Shown piece after piece: positions 16,895 through 25,596 of a DNA stretch of 64,000 bases; within the stretch, counting starts at the first letter, position 1, and every line of letters begins with the position of its first letter. This stretch comes from Pseudomonas khorasanensis. GTDB taxonomy: Bacteria > Pseudomonadota > Gammaproteobacteria > Pseudomonadales > Pseudomonadaceae. The notes under the pieces are model-generated. The model did not search any database. It had not been told where the DNA came from and saw nothing but the letters and a program-made list of their open reading frames with translations. Position numbers and translations under genes: made by a program. Location of the stretch: NCBI RefSeq assembly GCF_014268505.2, contig NZ_JABWQP020000001.1:868001-932000 (forward strand), in the 5' to 3' direction.

Positions 16895-18664
16895 ATGAAT
16901 TATCAAGCGCCGCTGCGCGACATGCGGTTTGTCCTGCATGAACTGTTTGACGTCACCGGGCATTGCCAGCAACTGGATGTCGAACTCGACCGCGACACGC
17001 TCGATGGCATCCTCGAGGAAGCCGCGCGCTTTACTGGCGGGGTCATCGCGCCGCTCAATCGCAACAGCGATGAACAGGGCTGTCAGTTGCTTGGTGACGC
17101 TGTCACCACCCCGGACGGATTTCGTCAGGCCTATCAGCAATACGTCGATAACGGCTGGGCGAGCATGACCGGGCCGTTGGCGTTCGGCGGGCAAGGCCTG
17201 CCGCAAATGGCTTCGGCGTGCTTTCACGAAATGCTCATGTCGGCATCGTTGGCTTTCAGGATTTATTCGGGGCTCACCGAAAGCGCCGTGCTGGCTGTGC
17301 ATCGCCACGGCAGCGCAGCGCTGAAAGAAGCGTATCTGAACAAAATGGTCAGCGGCGAATGGACCGGCACCATGTGCCTCACCGAGCCCCAGGCCGGCAC
17401 CGACCTGGCCTTGCTGCGCACCCGCGCGCAGCCCGAGGCCGACGGCAGTTATCGCATAAGCGGCAACAAGATTTTCATCAGCGGTGGCGAGCAGGATCTG
17501 ACCGAAAACATCATCCATCTGGTGCTCGCCCGTCTGCCGGACGCGCCGCCGGGCGTGAAGGGCATCAGCCTGTTTCTGGTGCCGAAAATCCTGCCCGAAG
17601 GCCAGCGCAATACGCTGAGCTGCGGCGCGCTGGAACACAAGATGGGCATCAAGGGCACCTCGACCTGTGTGATGAATTTCGACGATGCGCGAGGCTGGCT
17701 GGTCGGCGAAGCCAATCAGGGTCTGGCGTGCATGTTCACCATGATGAACGACGCGCGCTTTCAGGTCGGCCTGCAGGGGCTGGGCATTGCCGAAGCCGCG
17801 TTTCAGGGTGGGCTGGCGTATGCGCGCGAACGCCTGCAATCGCGCTCGCTGACCGGCGCCGTTGTGCCGGAACAGGCGGCCGACCCGATCATCGTCCACC
17901 CCGACGTGCGTCGCATGCTGCTCACGCAAAAGGCCCTTGTCGAAGGCTGCCGTATGTTCGCGACGTATACCGCTCGGCAACTGGATCTTGAGCAGGCCGG
18001 AGGCAACGATCATCCTGCGGCGAAGCGTCGGGCCGCGCTGCTGATTCCGATCGTCAAGGCGTTCTTTACCGATGTCGGCCAGGAAGTCGCCAGCCTCGGT
18101 GTGCAACTGTACGGCGGCCACGGCTATATCCGCGAATGGGGCATGGAACAACTGATGCGCGACAGCCGCATCACCCAGCTGTATGAAGGCACCAACGGCA
18201 TCCAGGCGCTGGATTTGATCCGCCGCAAACTGCTCGGCGACGGCGGCGCGGAACTCAATGCACTGATCGATGAATTCACGGAAATTGTCGAGGCCGCGCG
18301 GGGCCAAACCGCCTTGCACGAGATGGCGGACACCATCAGCCAGCGACTTGCCGAGTGGCGCGCGCTCGGCCGTTCGGTCATTGACGCCTGCCAGCGCGAT
18401 CCGCAGGAAATTGGCGCGGTGTCGGTGGATTTTCTGGCGTATTCGGCCTACGTCTTGCTGGGCGGTTTCTGGCTGCAGGCGGCGTTGCGCGCGCAGCAGG
18501 CGCTGGGGCAGGGAAGTGCTGAGGCCGCGTTTTATCAAGCCAAGCTGCACACCGCCGATTTCTACTGGCGGCGCCTGTTGCCCCGCGCCAGTGCTCACCG
18601 CGACGCGGTGATCGGTGGCGCGAACTGTCTGATGGCGCTGCCGGCCAGCGACTTCAGCTTCTGA
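16895..18664 (+). CDS. Acyl-CoA dehydrogenase with C-terminal extension (DmdC/FadE-like)
   Basis: 589 residues from ATG 16895 (GAGGG upstream). It is longer than classical 380-residue enzymes and has the extra C-terminal domain of the DmdC-type family. The FAD/substrate motif CLTEPQAGTDLALLRTRA is near 165-182, and the catalytic base is Glu431 in LYEGTNGIQALDL. Expected reaction: FAD-dependent alpha,beta-desaturation of an acyl-CoA, with electrons passing to ETF. The next gene is an iron alcohol dehydrogenase 42 bp on. The substrate may be a branched or aryl-acyl-CoA; not determinable here. Confidence 0.85.
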   Translation: MNYQAPLRDMRFVLHELFDVTGHCQQLDVELDRDTLDGILEEAARFTGGVIAPLNRNSDEQGCQLLGDAVTTPDGFRQAYQQYVDNGWASMTGPLAFGGQGLPQMASACFHEMLMSASLAFRIYSGLTESAVLAVHRHGSAALKEAYLNKMVSGEWTGTMCLTEPQAGTDLALLRTRAQPEADGSYRISGNKIFISGGEQDLTENIIHLVLARLPDAPPGVKGISLFLVPKILPEGQRNTLSCGALEHKMGIKGTSTCVMNFDDARGWLVGEANQGLACMFTMMNDARFQVGLQGLGIAEAAFQGGLAYARERLQSRSLTGAVVPEQAADPIIVHPDVRRMLLTQKALVEGCRMFATYTARQLDLEQAGGNDHPAAKRRAALLIPIVKAFFTDVGQEVASLGVQLYGGHGYIREWGMEQLMRDSRITQLYEGTNGIQALDLIRRKLLGDGGAELNALIDEFTEIVEAARGQTALHEMADTISQRLAEWRALGRSVIDACQRDPQEIGAVSVDFLAYSAYVLLGGFWLQAALRAQQALGQGSAEAAFYQAKLHTADFYWRRLLPRASAHRDAVIGGANCLMALPASDFSF

Positions 18665-18706
18665 CAGCAGGCCCTTGAACCAAAACAATAAAAAGGAGTT
18701 GCCCAG

Positions 18707-19870
18707 ATGCAGCCTTTCAGCTTTGCCACCACCGCGCAGATTCTCTGCGAAGCCGGCGGCTCACAGCGCCTTGCCAGCCTCTGCCGTGAGCGTGGCGCCC
18801 GCCGTGTGCTGATCGTCACCGACCCGGGGATTGCCCGGCTCGGCATGCTCGATGACGTGTTGCCGGGATTCAGCGCGGCGAAAGTCGCGGTGGCGATTTT
18901 CAGTGACGTGACGGCCGATCCGCACGAAGACTGCGTGCTGGCGGCGGTCGCTCGCGCCCGGCATATCGGCGCCGATCTGATCGTCGGGTTCGGCGGCGGC
19001 AGCTCGATGGACGTGGCCAAACTGGTTGCGCTGCTGGCGCATCCCGACAGTCAGCAGGCGATCACTCAGTTGTACGGCATCGACCAGGCCAAGGGCCCGC
19101 GCCTGCAACTGATTCAGGTGCCGACCACGGCGGGCACCGGTTCGGAAGTTACGCCAATCGCCATCGTCACCACGGGCGAAACCAGCAAAATGGGCATCGT
19201 TTCATCGCTGTTGCTGCCGGATCTGGCCGTTCTCGACGCAGTCTGCACCCTGGGCCTGCCGCCAGCGGTCACGGCAGCGACCGGGATCGACGCCATGGTC
19301 CATGCCATCGAGGCCTACACCAGCAAACTCAAGCGCAATCCGCTGTCCAGCCTTTTGGCCCGCGAGGCATTACGCCTGCTGGCGACTCACCTCGACCAGG
19401 CGGTGCACAACGGTGGCAACCTCGCCGCACGCCAGGCCATGCTGCTCGGCGCTTGCCTTGCCGGCCAGGCATTTGCCAATGCGCCCGTGGCGGCGGTGCA
19501 TGCGTTGGCGTATCCGCTGGGCGGGCATTTTCACATTCCTCATGGGCTGTCCAACGCGCTGGTATTGCCGCACGTGTTGCGTTTCAACCTGCCGGTGGCC
19601 CAAGCGGACTACGCTGAACTGGCTGTGCCACTGCTCGGTGGGCGACTGCGCTCGGGCGATCGCAACAGCCACGCCGAACAATTGGTCGAGGAACTGGCCG
19701 AGCTGGCGCCACGCTGCGGACTGCCAAGCCGTTTGCGCGACGTTGACGTTCCCAGGGATCGCCTCCCGCAACTGGCCAGTGACGCCATGCAGCAACAGCG
19801 CCTGCTGGTGAACAACCCGCGCGAAGTCACCGAGGCTGACGCGTTGGCGATTTATGAGGCGGCGTATTGA
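18707..19870 (+). CDS. Iron-containing alcohol dehydrogenase
   Basis: 387 residues. NAD motif GGGSSMDVAKLVA near 96-108, PTTAGTGSEVTPIA near 142-155, and metal-binding HALAYPLGGHFHIPHG near 265-280, all group III ADH hallmarks (EutG/AdhB-like). AAGGAG precedes ATG 18707. Probably cotranscribed with the acyl-CoA dehydrogenase and thus oxidising an alcohol or reducing an aldehyde feeding that step. Its last 19 bp overlap the convergent metallo-hydrolase gene. Confidence 0.88.
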   Translation: MQPFSFATTAQILCEAGGSQRLASLCRERGARRVLIVTDPGIARLGMLDDVLPGFSAAKVAVAIFSDVTADPHEDCVLAAVARARHIGADLIVGFGGGSSMDVAKLVALLAHPDSQQAITQLYGIDQAKGPRLQLIQVPTTAGTGSEVTPIAIVTTGETSKMGIVSSLLLPDLAVLDAVCTLGLPPAVTAATGIDAMVHAIEAYTSKLKRNPLSSLLAREALRLLATHLDQAVHNGGNLAARQAMLLGACLAGQAFANAPVAAVHALAYPLGGHFHIPHGLSNALVLPHVLRFNLPVAQADYAELAVPLLGGRLRSGDRNSHAEQLVEELAELAPRCGLPSRLRDVDVPRDRLPQLASDAMQQQRLLVNNPREVTEADALAIYEAAY

Positions 19871-20730
19871 CGAGACGACATAGACTGCACGCCCCGAAGT
19901 TCAGCCGCGTCGTGGCTGCATATGATTTGCACCTGATCCGGTTCAGTCAAAGCCAGCGCTCGTAAACGGTTTTGCGTATTGACGCGCACAGCATGATCTT
20001 CGTCCATCATTCGCTGATAGAAGCGCAAGCCCGGAGGGCAATGGCGCCGCGGCTTGTGGACTTCGTCGTGGTGGAAGTACGCGTCACCGGCATGCAACTT
20101 CCATTGCCCCTGCGAGGGTACGGCAATACCGGCGTGCCCCGAACTGTGGCCCGGCAGCGGCACCATCAGAATCTCTTCGTGCAAACCCCGGACAGGCATA
20201 ACCCCTGAAAATCCTTTCCACTGCTCGCCAAGGGGCTCATAAAACTGCCAGTCCAGCCTGCGCTGCCACTGCGTTTCCCGATACCGACGCGTCGCACGCC
20301 AGCCCTCCAGGACTTTCGCGGCCCTGTACTCGCTCTGCATGACATGAACCGTCGCATCAGGAAAATCACTCAGCCCGCCCGCATGATCAAAATCCAGATG
20401 GGTCAGCACGATATGGCGAACATCGGAGGGCGCGAAGCCGAGTGCTCTGACCTTCGAGACGGCCGTCAGGGCATGCTCGAACTTTATATTGTTCAACTTT
20501 CGAAAAAACGAAGCGATACGATCAGGGCTCTCGACATCGGCGCTGCCAAATCCGGTGTCCACCAGAACCAGGCCGTCACGCTCGGTTTCTATCAACCAGC
20601 AATGACAAACCAAATGGGCAAACAACCCATGGCTGTTGCCATCGAACAAGCGCCCGCCGAACGGGCACATACAGCCGCAATTCAAATGATGGATTCTCAA
20701 TTTCAAACCCGCCTGTGCTGGATCTACCAT
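19852..20730 (-). CDS. MBL-fold metallo-hydrolase (lactonase-like)
   Basis: About 292 residues from ATG 20730; a GTG at 20769 has its AAGGA too close to the codon and is less likely. The metal motif is HLDFDHAGG, with later His in LPGHSSGHAG, Asp in HAGDAYFHHDE and a final His in SHDAAE. The opening CGCMCPFGGRLFDG and LVLVDTGFG are typical of pseudomonad MBL hydrolases related to AHL lactonases, but lactonase activity cannot be claimed. The 3' end overlaps the convergent alcohol dehydrogenase gene by 19 bp. Confidence 0.75.
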   Translation of the reverse strand: MVDPAQAGLKLRIHHLNCGCMCPFGGRLFDGNSHGLFAHLVCHCWLIETERDGLVLVDTGFGSADVESPDRIASFFRKLNNIKFEHALTAVSKVRALGFAPSDVRHIVLTHLDFDHAGGLSDFPDATVHVMQSEYRAAKVLEGWRATRRYRETQWQRRLDWQFYEPLGEQWKGFSGVMPVRGLHEEILMVPLPGHSSGHAGIAVPSQGQWKLHAGDAYFHHDEVHKPRRHCPPGLRFYQRMMDEDHAVRVNTQNRLRALALTEPDQVQIICSHDAAELRGVQSMSSRQYAAS

Positions 20731-20939
20731 CGAAAAAAGTACCCTGGCAGCGCAAACGATGCGTCGCACTTCCTTGTCTGGAAGACTCTTTCAGGTGGGA
20801 ATGATTCAGGGTTTTTTGCAGCGGCCTTCCCCGTGGGATGCGGGGCCCTGATCGCTCGAAGCGCAATGATGGCCGTGGCGGCAAGTCTGTTCATAACCGG
20901 CACCTTTCAATCAGATGCAGCCGCTACCAATGCATTGCC

Positions 20940-21047
20940 GTGTTCGAGCATGCCCAATCGCTGAATGAACGTGCCCGTGCGGCGGGTGTGGTCATTTGCC
21001 CAGGCGTCGGTTTCGATGTGGTGCCTACGGACTGTGTAGCCGCTGCA
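20940..21047 (+). pseudogene. Remnant of a saccharopine-dehydrogenase-like / trans-acting enoyl reductase gene
   Basis: A 36-codon segment reads VFEHAQSLNERARAAG then VVICPGVGFDVVPTD. This matches, from memory, the conserved middle of the saccharopine dehydrogenase NADP-binding-domain family. There is no start, no Rossmann GATG motif before it and no remaining protein after it. It ends about 5 bp before a second remnant, so an internal deletion is likely. The bases from 20731 to 20939 show no coding signal. Confidence 0.65.
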
Positions 21048-21051
21048 TCGC

Positions 21052-21174
21052 AACGGTTCGTCTATCAAGAACCGAATCGCCAAGGCCGCCATGGAAGAGA
21101 ACATGGCGGATGCCGATCAGGCACCCTCCGAAGAACTGATGCGTCTCTATCAAGCGTGGGACGATCAGCGTTAG
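21052..21174 (+). pseudogene. N-terminal remnant of an NADH:flavin oxidoreductase (old yellow enzyme family)
   Basis: 40 codons read NGSSIKNRIAKAAMEENMAD then ADQAPSEELMRLYQAWDDQR and stop at TAG 21172. The NRIAKAAMEE...LYQAW pattern is the N-terminal beta-alpha unit of OYE-family enzymes, which normally continue for about 350 residues. No start codon remains, and it begins right at the end of the preceding remnant. A decayed locus. Confidence 0.65.
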
Positions 21175-21176
21175 AG

Positions 21177-22079
21177 TTACTCCACCGGATCACTCACCGG
21201 ATTGGCGATGATGGCTTTCAATTCGCTGGTCATCGGAAAGTCGAGGTTCAGCCCTTTAGGCGGGATCGGTTGTTGGAACCAACGCTGGTAGATGCCGTTT
21301 ATTTCACCTGAGCTGTACAGGTCCGCCAGGGCTCCGTTCACTAGCGCGAGGAACTGCGGGTCGTCCTTACGTACCATGCAACTGTAGATTTCCCGCGACT
21401 GTTGTTCGCCCACCACCGCCCATTTGTGCGGATCAAGGGCTTTTGCGCGCTCGCCGTAGAGCAGCGCATCATCCATGTAAAACGCTACCGCCCGACCTGA
21501 TTGCAACATCTGGAAGGCTTCGCCGTGATCCTTGGCGCTGATGACGAACATGTCGATCTTATTGTCAAAGTTGTAACTTTTGAGAAACCGCTCGTTGGTG
21601 GTACCGGCAGTGGTCACCACATTCTTTCCGCGCAGGTCAGCAAAGCTTTTGATGCCGCTGTCTTTGGCTGTCAGCAGTCGGCCTTTGACATAAATAAACC
21701 CGTAGGAAAACGCCACCTGCTTCTGACGCTCGGCGGTCACCCCGGTAGAGCCACACTCAAGATCGACGGTGCCGTTTTGCACCAGCGGAATGCGAGTCTG
21801 CGAGGTCACCAGGTTGTATTTCACCTGGAGTTGCGGCAGTGCCAGCTTCTGCTTGATACGCTCTACGATTTTTTTCGCCAGGTCCACCGAGTAACCCATG
21901 GGCTGTCCCGACTGATCCCCCACGTAAGAGAACGGCACTGACGCATCGCGATAGCCCAGCGTGATGCTGTTGGCGTTGGCGATTTTGCTTAGGGTGCCAG
22001 TCAGCGGCGCCTCGGTCGCCTGGACTTGAGTCCCAAGCAGCAACCCAAGGGTGCAGCCAATCAACGTTATTTTTTGCAT
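21177..22079 (-). CDS. Amino-acid ABC transporter substrate-binding protein (GltI-like, SBP_bac_3)
   Basis: 300 residues with signal peptide (MQKITLIGCTLGLLLGTQVQ, cleavage after QA). The mature part carries the family-3 pattern, with SITLGYRDASVPFSYVGDQ and GYSVDLAKKIVERI near the N-terminus and TVDLECGSTGVTAERQKQVA in the middle, as in glutamate/aspartate-binding GltI. Third gene of an operon after a DadA-like oxidoreductase and RidA, with no permease or ATPase nearby, so it must borrow one or act as a sensor. GGAGA precedes its ATG. Confidence 0.87.
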   Translation of the reverse strand: MQKITLIGCTLGLLLGTQVQATEAPLTGTLSKIANANSITLGYRDASVPFSYVGDQSGQPMGYSVDLAKKIVERIKQKLALPQLQVKYNLVTSQTRIPLVQNGTVDLECGSTGVTAERQKQVAFSYGFIYVKGRLLTAKDSGIKSFADLRGKNVVTTAGTTNERFLKSYNFDNKIDMFVISAKDHGEAFQMLQSGRAVAFYMDDALLYGERAKALDPHKWAVVGEQQSREIYSCMVRKDDPQFLALVNGALADLYSSGEINGIYQRWFQQPIPPKGLNLDFPMTSELKAIIANPVSDPVE

Positions 22080-22109
22080 TGTTATTCTCCGTTGTAGGGG
22101 GATGTGTAT

Positions 22110-22460
22110 TTAGCGGCGAGCAGCGATAACGGTGATTTCGACCAACACCTGCGGACGGGCAAGTTCGGCCTGTAAGGTCGTACGGCTTGGTGCCTGACCT
22201 GGCGATAACCAGGCTGACCAGACCTCATTCATCGCCGCAAAATCCTGCTCGATGTCCTTTAGGTAAATAGTCGCGTTGACCAAATGATCCTTGTCGCTGC
22301 CCGCCTCAGCCAGCAACGCGTCAATTTTCGCCAGCACTTCGTGGGTTTGCCCCGTGGCATCAAGGCTGTCGTCCGGCACCTGACCGGAGAGAAACACCAG
22401 TTCACCAAAGGTCACGGCGCCGGACAAACGACTGTTGCTGTTGATTCGAGTGATAGTCAT
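22110..22460 (-). CDS. RidA-family enamine/imine deaminase
   Basis: 116 residues, YjgF/YER057c/UK114 fold. SGAVTFGELVFLSGQVPDD at the front and PSRTTLQAELARPQVLVEITVIA at the end match the family, including the Arg in SRTT that binds the carboxylate in RidA proteins. Lies between a DadA-like enzyme and an amino-acid-binding protein in one direction. The fit is simple: amino-acid oxidation makes a reactive imine, which RidA hydrolyses to the ketoacid and ammonia. Confidence 0.88.
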   Translation of the reverse strand: MTITRINSNSRLSGAVTFGELVFLSGQVPDDSLDATGQTHEVLAKIDALLAEAGSDKDHLVNATIYLKDIEQDFAAMNEVWSAWLSPGQAPSRTTLQAELARPQVLVEITVIAARR

Positions 22461-22487
22461 GGGATGTTCATTCCGATGGGGGAGACG

Positions 22488-23729
22488 TTAGGCTGCACAT
22501 AGTGCAAAGCCTTGCATGTCGATTGAGGGAGGGCGTTGGCCGATCAGCTCGCTGAGCACCCGGGCACTGCCACAGGCAAGGGTGAAACCCAGCGCGCCAT
22601 GACCAAGATTGAGCCATAAATTGCGGTAAGGCGTGGCCCCCAACAGAGGCACACCGCTGGGGGTGGCAGGTCGCATGCCGGCCCACTCGATGGCCTCATC
22701 GTAAGCGCCGGCGTGAGGGAAGGTGTCCAGAGCCTGGCGTTTGATCAGGGCCAGGCGCTTGGGGTCCAGCGCGGGGTCGAAGCCGACGATGTCGACCATC
22801 GCCGCCACCCGCAATTGGTCGCCAATGCGCGCGTAGACAATCTTGCGGTCGTAGTCGGTGATGCTCAGGTCCGGTGCCCGATGTTCGGCACCAATCGGCA
22901 GCGTCAGGCTATAACCTTTGAGCGGATACAGTGGCAGGCGCACACCGGGCAGTGCCAGTAACCGGCTACGATGGCCGGCGGCGATCACCAGTTGTTCGAC
23001 CGGCAATGCCTCATCACCCAGCTCGATGGCACTCACCACGTCGTCGACATGCCGAATCCCGGTCACCGCCCGTCCCAGCCGAAACTCGCAACGGCCAGAA
23101 GCCTGCAGCCGCGTCGTCAGTTGCTGACAGAAAGCGTGGCAGTCACCGACTTCTTCGTCCGGAGTATAAATTGCCCCCACAAACGGCGTGTCGGTCAGCG
23201 CTGGTTCAAGACTTGCGCATTCAGCTTGCGACAACACCTGCTGTTGCTGTGGATCAGCAAGGCTGGCGCAGGCGTGCTCGAAGTTGGCAGTCTGACGAAA
23301 GGTCACCAGTTTCCCGTTACGTCGCCAGTTGAAACCGTCCAGCGAGTCTTCTTTACGCCAACCTTTCAGGGTGGCCTGACTCAACAGCGCCAGACGCAGC
23401 AAATGGGCCGCGTTCCGGCGGTTTACCGAGGTCCGGCAAGCCCCAAGAAAGGATGCCATCCAGCGCCATTGTGCCGGGTCAAAACGCGGGCGCAATTTCA
23501 ACGGTGAGTCGCCGCGCAGCATCCAGCCAATGGCTTGCAACGGCACGCCTGCATCGGCCAGCGGTGCGACGTAGCGATAGGACAGTTGGCCGCCGTTGGC
23601 AAAACTGGTTTCGCTACCCAGCGAGTCACGAGCTTCGACCAATGTCACCTCATTGCCATCGCGGATCAACGCGTACGCCGTTGCCAGACCAATGACCCCA
23701 CCGCCGATGATGCAAACTCGCTTAGCCAT
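22488..23729 (-). CDS. D-amino-acid dehydrogenase-like FAD oxidoreductase (DadA family)
   Basis: 413 residues. The dinucleotide fold CIIGGGVIGLATAYALIRDG at 6-25 and ETSFANGGQLSY near 40-51 are DadA signatures. The C-terminal WAGMRPATPSGVPLLGATPY is the second flavin-binding region. Expected to oxidise D-amino acids at the membrane to imino acids. First gene of an operon with ridA and a binding protein, divergent from a LysR gene. Could be a specialised paralogue rather than the main dadA, since no alr/dadX racemase is adjacent. Confidence 0.85.
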   Translation of the reverse strand: MAKRVCIIGGGVIGLATAYALIRDGNEVTLVEARDSLGSETSFANGGQLSYRYVAPLADAGVPLQAIGWMLRGDSPLKLRPRFDPAQWRWMASFLGACRTSVNRRNAAHLLRLALLSQATLKGWRKEDSLDGFNWRRNGKLVTFRQTANFEHACASLADPQQQQVLSQAECASLEPALTDTPFVGAIYTPDEEVGDCHAFCQQLTTRLQASGRCEFRLGRAVTGIRHVDDVVSAIELGDEALPVEQLVIAAGHRSRLLALPGVRLPLYPLKGYSLTLPIGAEHRAPDLSITDYDRKIVYARIGDQLRVAAMVDIVGFDPALDPKRLALIKRQALDTFPHAGAYDEAIEWAGMRPATPSGVPLLGATPYRNLWLNLGHGALGFTLACGSARVLSELIGQRPPSIDMQGFALCAA

Positions 23730-23808
23730 GTCAGTCCCTAGCCGTTGTTGATGAGCCAGAGGTTAAAGCCAGATGACAGGCGCCGAACAATGAGTAAATA
23801 TGCGCAAT

Positions 23809-23827
23809 CCATAAACAAAGGTTATGG
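23809..23827. promoter_or_regulatory. LysR-type dyad in the dadA-like/LysR divergent promoter
   Basis: CCATAA-ACAAAGG-TTATGG (6+7+6, perfect) contains the classic ATAA-N7-TTAT box. It ends 7 bp before the chosen LysR start, a position suited to autorepression, and supports ATG 23835 over upstream starts. Confidence 0.6.
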
Positions 23828-23834
23828 ACTCACC

Positions 23835-24749
23835 ATGCGTCTTCGGCACATCGAGATTTTCCAGGCCATTCGCCAGACCGGTTCGGTCAGTGGCGCCGCG
23901 CACTTACTGCACGTTTCGCAGCCAGCGGTGACTAAGGTGTTGCAGCACGCCGAGCAACAACTGGGCTTCCCGCTGTTTTTGCGGGTGCGTGGAAAATTGC
24001 AGGCCACACCGGAAGCGCTGGAGCTGGAACGCGAGGTCGACAAGGTTACTGAAAGCCTGCAAGGGGTGCGGCGCCTGGCCCAGAGCCTGCGGCGCGAGCC
24101 CGGCTACAGTCTGCGAATCGGTGCAACACCGGCGCTGGCACTGTCGCTGCTGCCCCCTGCGATCAACGAGTGGACCCGACGTTATCCGGACATCGTTTGC
24201 GAGCTCTCCAGCGCCCACAGCCGCGAACTGATGCAGAACCTGCTGATGCGCGAAATCGATGTCGCCCTGACTCTGCAGCAACCTGATCACCCAGGGCTCA
24301 AGGCCCAGGCATTAGCCTGCGGAGTGTTGGTAGCGTTGGCGCCGAGTGGTTACTGGGCTGAAGCGGACAAAGGCAAGCCGCTGCCACTGATGGCTTTGGC
24401 CGATGCGCCACTGATTGGATTGTCCAGCGCCGACCCGTTGTCGGCCAGACTCGACAGCTACCTGAAAGCTGTCGAGCCGTCCCCACGGGTCAGCATCGCC
24501 GTGCAGACCTATTCATTGGCGAGGGCCATGGTCGAATCCGGCGCCGGACTGACAGTAATCGATCCGTTCACTGCGCTCGGTGCCTCAACGAGTGCTACCG
24601 CGATTCGGCCTTTGGCTCCACCGTTGCCGATCACCCTGTTTGCGGTAACACGCGCCGATGAACCGTCACCGCACACCCTGAGCGATCTGCTAACGATCTT
24701 CAGCACGCGCGCGCAGGAGCAACTGAATCGACTGGTGGGCAAAGCGTAA
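23835..24749 (+). CDS. LysR-family regulator of the D-amino-acid operon
   Basis: 304 residues from ATG 23835 (MRLRHIEIFQAIRQTGSVSG, then AAHLLHVSQPAVTKVLQHAE). The HTH has the CysB-like spacing. Upstream in-frame ATGs at 23790 and 23751 would place the LysR dyad inside the gene. It is divergent from the DadA-like oxidoreductase and likely controls dadA-ridA-binding protein in response to an amino acid, as DadR-type and other divergent regulators do. Confidence 0.82.
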   Translation: MRLRHIEIFQAIRQTGSVSGAAHLLHVSQPAVTKVLQHAEQQLGFPLFLRVRGKLQATPEALELEREVDKVTESLQGVRRLAQSLRREPGYSLRIGATPALALSLLPPAINEWTRRYPDIVCELSSAHSRELMQNLLMREIDVALTLQQPDHPGLKAQALACGVLVALAPSGYWAEADKGKPLPLMALADAPLIGLSSADPLSARLDSYLKAVEPSPRVSIAVQTYSLARAMVESGAGLTVIDPFTALGASTSATAIRPLAPPLPITLFAVTRADEPSPHTLSDLLTIFSTRAQEQLNRLVGKA

Positions 24750-24771
24750 CCTCAGCCAAAGCTTCTGTTAA

Positions 24772-25446
24772 TCAGCTCGCAGCGAGCAACGCTTCATCCT
24801 TTGCTGCCGCACGTTTATACGCGTCGCGGCCGGTGAGTTTCTCGGCGTAGGCGAGAAAAGCGGCCCTGGGTGGCAGGGTGTTCATTGCCAGTCCCCAACC
24901 GATGTGCGAGCCGACATACACGTCCGCAGCGGTGAAGCGCTCACCGGCAATGAAAGGGCTGGCTAGCACCGCGCGCTCGAGTTGGTCCACTGTGCGTTCA
25001 TAGCTTCCGTAGCCAAAGAAGAATTCTTGTTCAGGCTCAGGGTTGAAGCCCGCGCGATGGTTTGTTACGGCTTGCTCAACTGGGCCTGCTGCAAAAAACA
25101 GCCAACGGTAATAGGCCGCCCGGTCCTCTGGCGCAGGCGCCAGTCCGGCTTCGGGAAAGGCGTCAGCCAGATAGGCACAGATGGCAGCAGTTTCTGTTAT
25201 GGTCTGCCCGTTGTGCACCAGCGCGGGGACTTTTCCCATCCGATTCACGTCGCGGAAAAAAATCGCGCGTGGATCATCAGGGCTGGTCTGGACGGGCACT
25301 TGCAGCGCAGCACCGCCCCAGCGGTCAGCTCCGCTGGCCGACTGGTAATCCAGCATGACCACGTCATACGTGCAGCCGATTTCCTCTAGCATCCAGCGCA
25401 CCATGCGGCCGCGAGAATTGGGATTGGTATAGAACGTTGTTGCCAT
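24772..25446 (-). CDS. Glutathione S-transferase family protein
   Basis: 224 residues from ATG 25446, with GGAG 7 nt upstream. The thioredoxin-like N-terminus (TTFYTNPNSRGRMVRWMLEE) carries the Ser/Arg glutathione-site region, GKVPALVHNGQTITETAAI is the cis-Pro and glutathione gamma-glutamyl segment, and the helical domain has FTAADVYVGSHIGW. Likely a cytosolic detoxification enzyme. It is divergent from an AraC regulator that may control it. Confidence 0.88.
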   Translation of the reverse strand: MATTFYTNPNSRGRMVRWMLEEIGCTYDVVMLDYQSASGADRWGGAALQVPVQTSPDDPRAIFFRDVNRMGKVPALVHNGQTITETAAICAYLADAFPEAGLAPAPEDRAAYYRWLFFAAGPVEQAVTNHRAGFNPEPEQEFFFGYGSYERTVDQLERAVLASPFIAGERFTAADVYVGSHIGWGLAMNTLPPRAAFLAYAEKLTGRDAYKRAAAKDEALLAAS

Positions 25447-25596
25447 CGTGAGCTCCTCAGCTCGCTTTATTAGCGACCATGTTAAGAGCGAAGGCGCACT
25501 CCTTCGTGGGCGGTTTGCGCCAGAACACTTGCGAAACGCGCCATTGATTGGCGCTGCATCAAGCGCTGCCACTTACGTGCGGCTCGGAGCCTGTAA

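Noticed and set aside
16871-18688. A 605-codon open frame opposite the acyl-CoA dehydrogenase
   Set aside because: It is the exact shadow of a well-supported gene, with Arg/Gln/His-rich composition and no family motif; high GC keeps antisense frames open.
23745-23834. N-terminal extension of the D-amino-acid LysR regulator
   Set aside because: It would place the CCATAA-N7-TTATGG box inside the gene, and LysR proteins normally start within a few residues of the RHIEIF motif.
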